Source: Cryptomeria japonica
Taxonomy: Eukaryota > Streptophyta > Pinopsida > Cupressales > Cupressaceae
NCBI RefSeq assembly: GCF_030272615.1
Contig: NW_026728926.1
Coordinates: 320,001-350,000, forward strand
Direction: 5' to 3'
DNA: 30,000 bases
The notes below the pieces were generated by a model. It did not search any database, was not told the origin of the DNA, and saw only the letters and a list, made by a program, of their open reading frames with translations. The position numbers and the translations under genes are program-made. This document shows positions 29,926-30,000 of this stretch, piece after piece (position 1 is the first letter of the stretch; each line of letters opens with the position of its first letter).

Positions 29926-30000
29926 CGGGCTCGTTGGCGTCTATCACCTCTCTGCGAAGAGTGGCACGATGATTGTTGGGGTAAATCGTAGCAGTCCGAT
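29926..30000 (+). other. Non-repetitive ETS sequence, nothing recognised
   Basis: Last 75 bases. The repeats end and no initiation motif or 18S start (TACCTGGTTGATCC) is present. Presumably the ETS continues to the right. Confidence 0.4.

Noticed and set aside
1-30000. 18S, 5.8S or 25S rRNA coding sequence
   Set aside because: I looked for the 18S start (TACCTGGTTGATCC) at the right end and for mature rRNA blocks elsewhere and saw none.

Overview
This window looks like nuclear ribosomal DNA spacer from a land plant, probably a gymnosperm. I find no protein-coding gene in it. The only mature RNA genes are three identical, complete 5S rRNA genes, all on the minus strand. On the plus strand there are 13 copies of a sequence resembling the plant RNA polymerase I initiation motif (TATATAGGGG plus flanks), followed by more than 5 kb of repetitive sequence that is best read as the 5' external transcribed spacer (ETS) of the 35S pre-rRNA. 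The 18S start (expected to the right) and the 25S end (expected to the left) are both outside the window. 5S genes lying inside the 35S intergenic spacer is the linked ('L-type') arrangement known from bryophytes, ferns, some gymnosperms such as Ginkgo, and some Asteraceae. The 118-nt 5S with its GC-rich variants reads like a gymnosperm 5S. I cannot fix the species from the sequence.

Layout. (1) 1-19308: two full tandem copies and one truncated copy of a 7.6-7.8 kb megarepeat (1-7577, 7578-15368, 15369-19308 in an arbitrary phase). Each holds one inverted 5S gene, a CACCCACCTTGG-type minisatellite, a dense field of GTGCGCAC palindromes and a series of AT-rich islands. The copies are nearly identical apart from a sub-array with 3, 4 and 5 copies of one module. 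(2) 19309-20500: extended CACCCACCTTGG-type minisatellite. (3) 20500-23880: ten spacer promoters in 157-bp and 311-bp tandem repeats, interrupted by a 38/52-bp array and ending in a short GGGTCCGATGACC array. (4) 23881-25255: three copies of promoter plus proximal ETS, each with a conserved hairpin starting about 50 nt downstream of the initiation motif. (5) 25256-29176: 21 tandem copies of a 188-bp repeat. (6) 29177-30000: degenerate derivatives of that repeat.

How it works together. The last promoter (about 24890) is the best candidate for the gene promoter, and everything to its right would be transcribed as 5' ETS. The ten upstream promoters form a distinct class: each has a GGGTCGACTCCCC box exactly 26 nt after the start of TATATA (in the copies I measured), and the three promoters nearest the gene lack it. 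The 5S genes point away from the 35S promoters. Many long open frames run through the GC-rich repeats. They are stop-poor repeat artefacts and are not annotated as genes.
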